In this document: in pieces, positions 62,376-64,000 of the stretch
Numbering within the stretch: position 1 is the stretch's first letter
How the letters are laid out: every line of letters starts with the position of its first letter
From: CAVZCK01 sp963773735
Lineage (GTDB): Bacteria; Pseudomonadota; Alphaproteobacteria; Rhizobiales; Rhodomicrobiaceae
Direction: 5' to 3'
Length of the DNA stretch: 64,000 bases
NCBI GenBank assembly: GCA_963773735.1
Contig: CAVZCK010000028.1
Span: 105,940 to 169,939, forward strand
The notes under the pieces: generated by a model
The model's input: only the letters and a program-made list of their open reading frames with translations
The model's database searches: none
Told to the model about the DNA's origin: nothing
Position numbers and translations under genes: made by a program

Positions 62376-63303
62376 TTATACAGTGCGGCGATGGATATTG
62401 AATGAATCCAGTTGTTTAAATTGGGTCGAATTGGAACTTATAAGAACCGGACGCCCCATCAAAACCGGCTGCGGGCGCGTAGCCGGGAACCCTGATGCGC
62501 CCCGTTGGGTATCGATGAACTCTCTGAGACGGGTAAACGCGCCGAAAAGATAGATGTCCGAATGGCCGGCGCCCTGAATGGCGGCCATCTCCTTCGGCTC
62601 CGGCGCAGCGTCGAAGAGACTTCGCCCGAGTTCGATGGGAATCGTCGTGTCGTTCGTCCCGTGAAGGATCAGGATCGGCGCTTTCACCTTGGCGATATGT
62701 TTTTTCGAACTCGAAGCGGTCGACCATGAAGGTTGCGACCGGCGCGAAGGGATAGAGGTGCTTGCCGATGTCGGGGAGCGATGTGTATGGCGCGTCGAGG
62801 ATAAGCGCGCTGACGGGCCTGGCCGCCGCTAGCTGCACGGCGACGCCCGAGCCGAGCGACTCGCCATAGGCAATGATGTCGTCAGGCGCAATGCCCGCTT
62901 TCCGCAGATAGTCATAGGCGAGCAGCGCGTCCGCAACAATGGCGGCCTCGGACGGCTTGCCGCTGCTGCCTGCATAGCCCCGATAGGCCGGCATGAACAC
63001 GCCGAGCCCGGCACCGGCAAAGCGCTTGATGCGATCCGCGCGGGTGATCAGGCCGCCGGCATTGCCATGGAAATAGAGAAATGTCGGCCGGCCGGGCGAA
63101 GCAGGCGCCCACCAGGCAAGGATGTGTTCGCCGTCCTGCGTCTCGATCACGACTTCGCGGACGCCGGAGAGTCCGGCCTGGGCGGGCGTGTAGCGGGTCG
63201 GATCGGGATAGTAGATGAGGCTTCGCTGAAAGACGTAAAGCGCAATGAGGGCGGCGAGATAGAGCGCGGCGGCGATTGCCGCGATGGTCAGGAGCGTTTG
63301 CAT
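62376..63303 (-). CDS. BEM46-like alpha/beta-hydrolase, membrane-anchored, paralogue (one frameshift)
   Basis: About 309 residues with N-terminal helix MQTLLTIAAIAAALYLAALIALYVF, oxyanion FLYFHGNAGGLITR, nucleophile elbow YGESLGSGVAVQ, acid in GTNDTTIP and His in GAGHSDIYLFG. One extra A near 62706 in GAAAAAAC breaks the frame just before VKAPILILHG; the corrected frame ends at 62376. ATG 63303 is the start; upstream extension lacks protein character. It is 44 bases upstream of the other copy and probably cotranscribed with it. Substrate unknown. Confidence 0.85.
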
Positions 63304-63357
63304 GACCGCCCCGCCGCCGTTCCGAGCCGATAGCGCAGCCCAGCGCATCTGGCTTCG

Positions 63358-63654
63358 CTAGCGCCTGAAGGCACGCGCCGTCAGCCAGGTCTGGAAGACC
63401 GCAGCCATCGCTGAAATGATCGACGACAGGATCGAGACGGTCACGGCGAAATCCTGCCGACCGGAGGGCTCTTTGGTGAGCTGGCCGCCGCCCCCGCCCG
63501 GTCCGGCGTCGAAGCCCCTTTCCCTGAAGGCATGTGAGTCAGCTTGCGGCGCGGCGGCGGATACCGTCTGTTCCGGCAGATAGGTCCGCCAATAGATGGT
63601 CGCTGCCGTGGCGATAAGCGACAATATGAAGAGCGAGATGAAAAAGCGACGCAT
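63358..63654 (-). CDS. Small hypothetical membrane protein
   Basis: A 98-residue protein with an N-terminal membrane helix (MRRFFISLFILSLIATAATIYW), a flexible Gly-rich loop (GGGGGQL) and a second helix (VTVSILSSIISAMAAVFQTWLTARAF). ATG 63654 has GGGAG 9 bases upstream; GTG 63663 would lie on top of it. It is between pntB and the hydrolases, in the same direction. No family recognised. Confidence 0.55.
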   Translation of the reverse strand: MRRFFISLFILSLIATAATIYWRTYLPEQTVSAAAPQADSHAFRERGFDAGPGGGGGQLTKEPSGRQDFAVTVSILSSIISAMAAVFQTWLTARAFRR

Positions 63655-63690
63655 GACTTTCACTCCCTGATGGCCGCCGATGGATGCCTA

Positions 63691-64000
63691 TTAAAGCGCT
63701 TTGACAATTTCTTCGGTCATCTTCTTGGCGTCGCCGAACAGCATCATCGTGTTGTCGCGATAGAATAGCGAATTGTCGATCCCGGCATAACCCGAAGATA
63801 GCGACCGTTTAATGAACATCACCGTGCCCGCCTTCCAGACTTCAAGCACCGGCATCCCGAAGATCGGCGAGGAGGGATCCTCCTTGGCGGAGGGATTGGT
63901 GACGTCATTGGCGCCAATGACGAACGCAACATCGGCCTGAGAGAAGGCATTGTTGATGTCCTCCAGCTCGAAGACCTCGTCATAGGGCACGTTCGCCTCG
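63691..64000 (-). CDS. pntB: NAD(P) transhydrogenase beta subunit PntB, 3' end
   Basis: The C-terminal ~103 residues of PntB, running off the right edge. This is the NADP(H)-binding domain III: YDEVFELEDINNAFSQADVAFVIGANDVTNPSAKED, then PIFGMPVLEVWKAGTVMFIKRSL and the final YAGIDNSLFYRDNTMMLFGDAKKMTEEIVKAL. PntAB uses the proton gradient to make NADPH from NADH in the inner membrane. The visible part is intact. Confidence 0.93.
   Translation of the reverse strand, partial: EANVPYDEVFELEDINNAFSQADVAFVIGANDVTNPSAKEDPSSPIFGMPVLEVWKAGTVMFIKRSLSSGYAGIDNSLFYRDNTMMLFGDAKKMTEEIVKAL

Overview
The window looks like a chromosomal segment of a high-GC alphaproteobacterium, most probably of the order Hyphomicrobiales (Beijerinckiaceae/Bradyrhizobium-like). 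The evidence is the gatC-gatA / gatB region with a small chorismate mutase, the alphaproteobacterial phnM-phnN-DUF1045 phosphonate genes, the GT2/LABN/GT39/PAP2 lipid A glycosylation set, the DUF883 and DUF1328 stress proteins, and a TCTAGAGC-type dispersed palindrome common in that order. The species cannot be named from the sequence alone.

Layout. 0.26-3.4 kb: a sugar-phosphate isomerase-like gene, an ArsR/SRPBCC pair with an operator-like palindrome, and an HNH-like gene. 3.9-7.8 kb: the tRNA-dependent amidotransferase genes gatC, gatA and gatB with a chorismate mutase. 7.8-19.8 kb: an accessory stretch ending at an initiator tRNA-Met gene. It holds a low-GC broken membrane gene, hairpins and duplicated non-coding blocks, a dienelactone hydrolase, an exported Tat-type amidohydrolase, an exported trypsin, an exported 14-blade WD40-caspase protein and an AbiEii toxin remnant. 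20-34.8 kb: a storage-lipid locus with an aldehyde dehydrogenase, a GMC alcohol oxidase, an acyl-CoA ligase, a lipase, a fused acyl reductase/SDR, a phasin, a patatin, a TPR protein, a wax ester synthase/DGAT, a conserved hypothetical and an MFS transporter. Together these could make and break down wax esters or triacylglycerol. 34.8-38.8 kb: divergent lipid A/polyprenyl-sugar glycosylation genes. 38.7-43.4 kb: a SnoaL-like gene, ileS, and a remnant of a second ileS 5' end. 43.6-49.4 kb: small stress and envelope genes, a lone response regulator, a lytic transglycosylase, a rhodanese/MarR pair with two operators, and a globin. 49.9-55.4 kb: small secreted or membrane proteins, acuI, a DUF457 protein and well-formed terminators. 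55.4-60.0 kb: an L,D-transpeptidase, a decayed DNA-repair module (helicase remnant plus intact exonuclease) joined to phnM-phnN-DUF1045. 60.2-64 kb: rpsU, a TPR lipoprotein, two paralogous alpha/beta hydrolases, a small membrane protein and the 3' end of pntB.

A pervasive oddity is that about 35 single-base frameshifts break otherwise well-conserved genes, including the essential gatA, gatB and ileS. Nearly all are explained by one extra base. This points to sequencing or assembly indels rather than gene death, so broken genes are annotated here across their full span with the break positions given.

The most interesting new signals are three 77-78 bp palindromic elements that share CTAG ends, a one-sided 4-nt bulge and a common centre but have different, self-complementary arms; the exported WD40-caspase next to a trypsin; the complete neutral-lipid cycle locus; the mosaic ileS; and the broken low-GC membrane protein after gatB.
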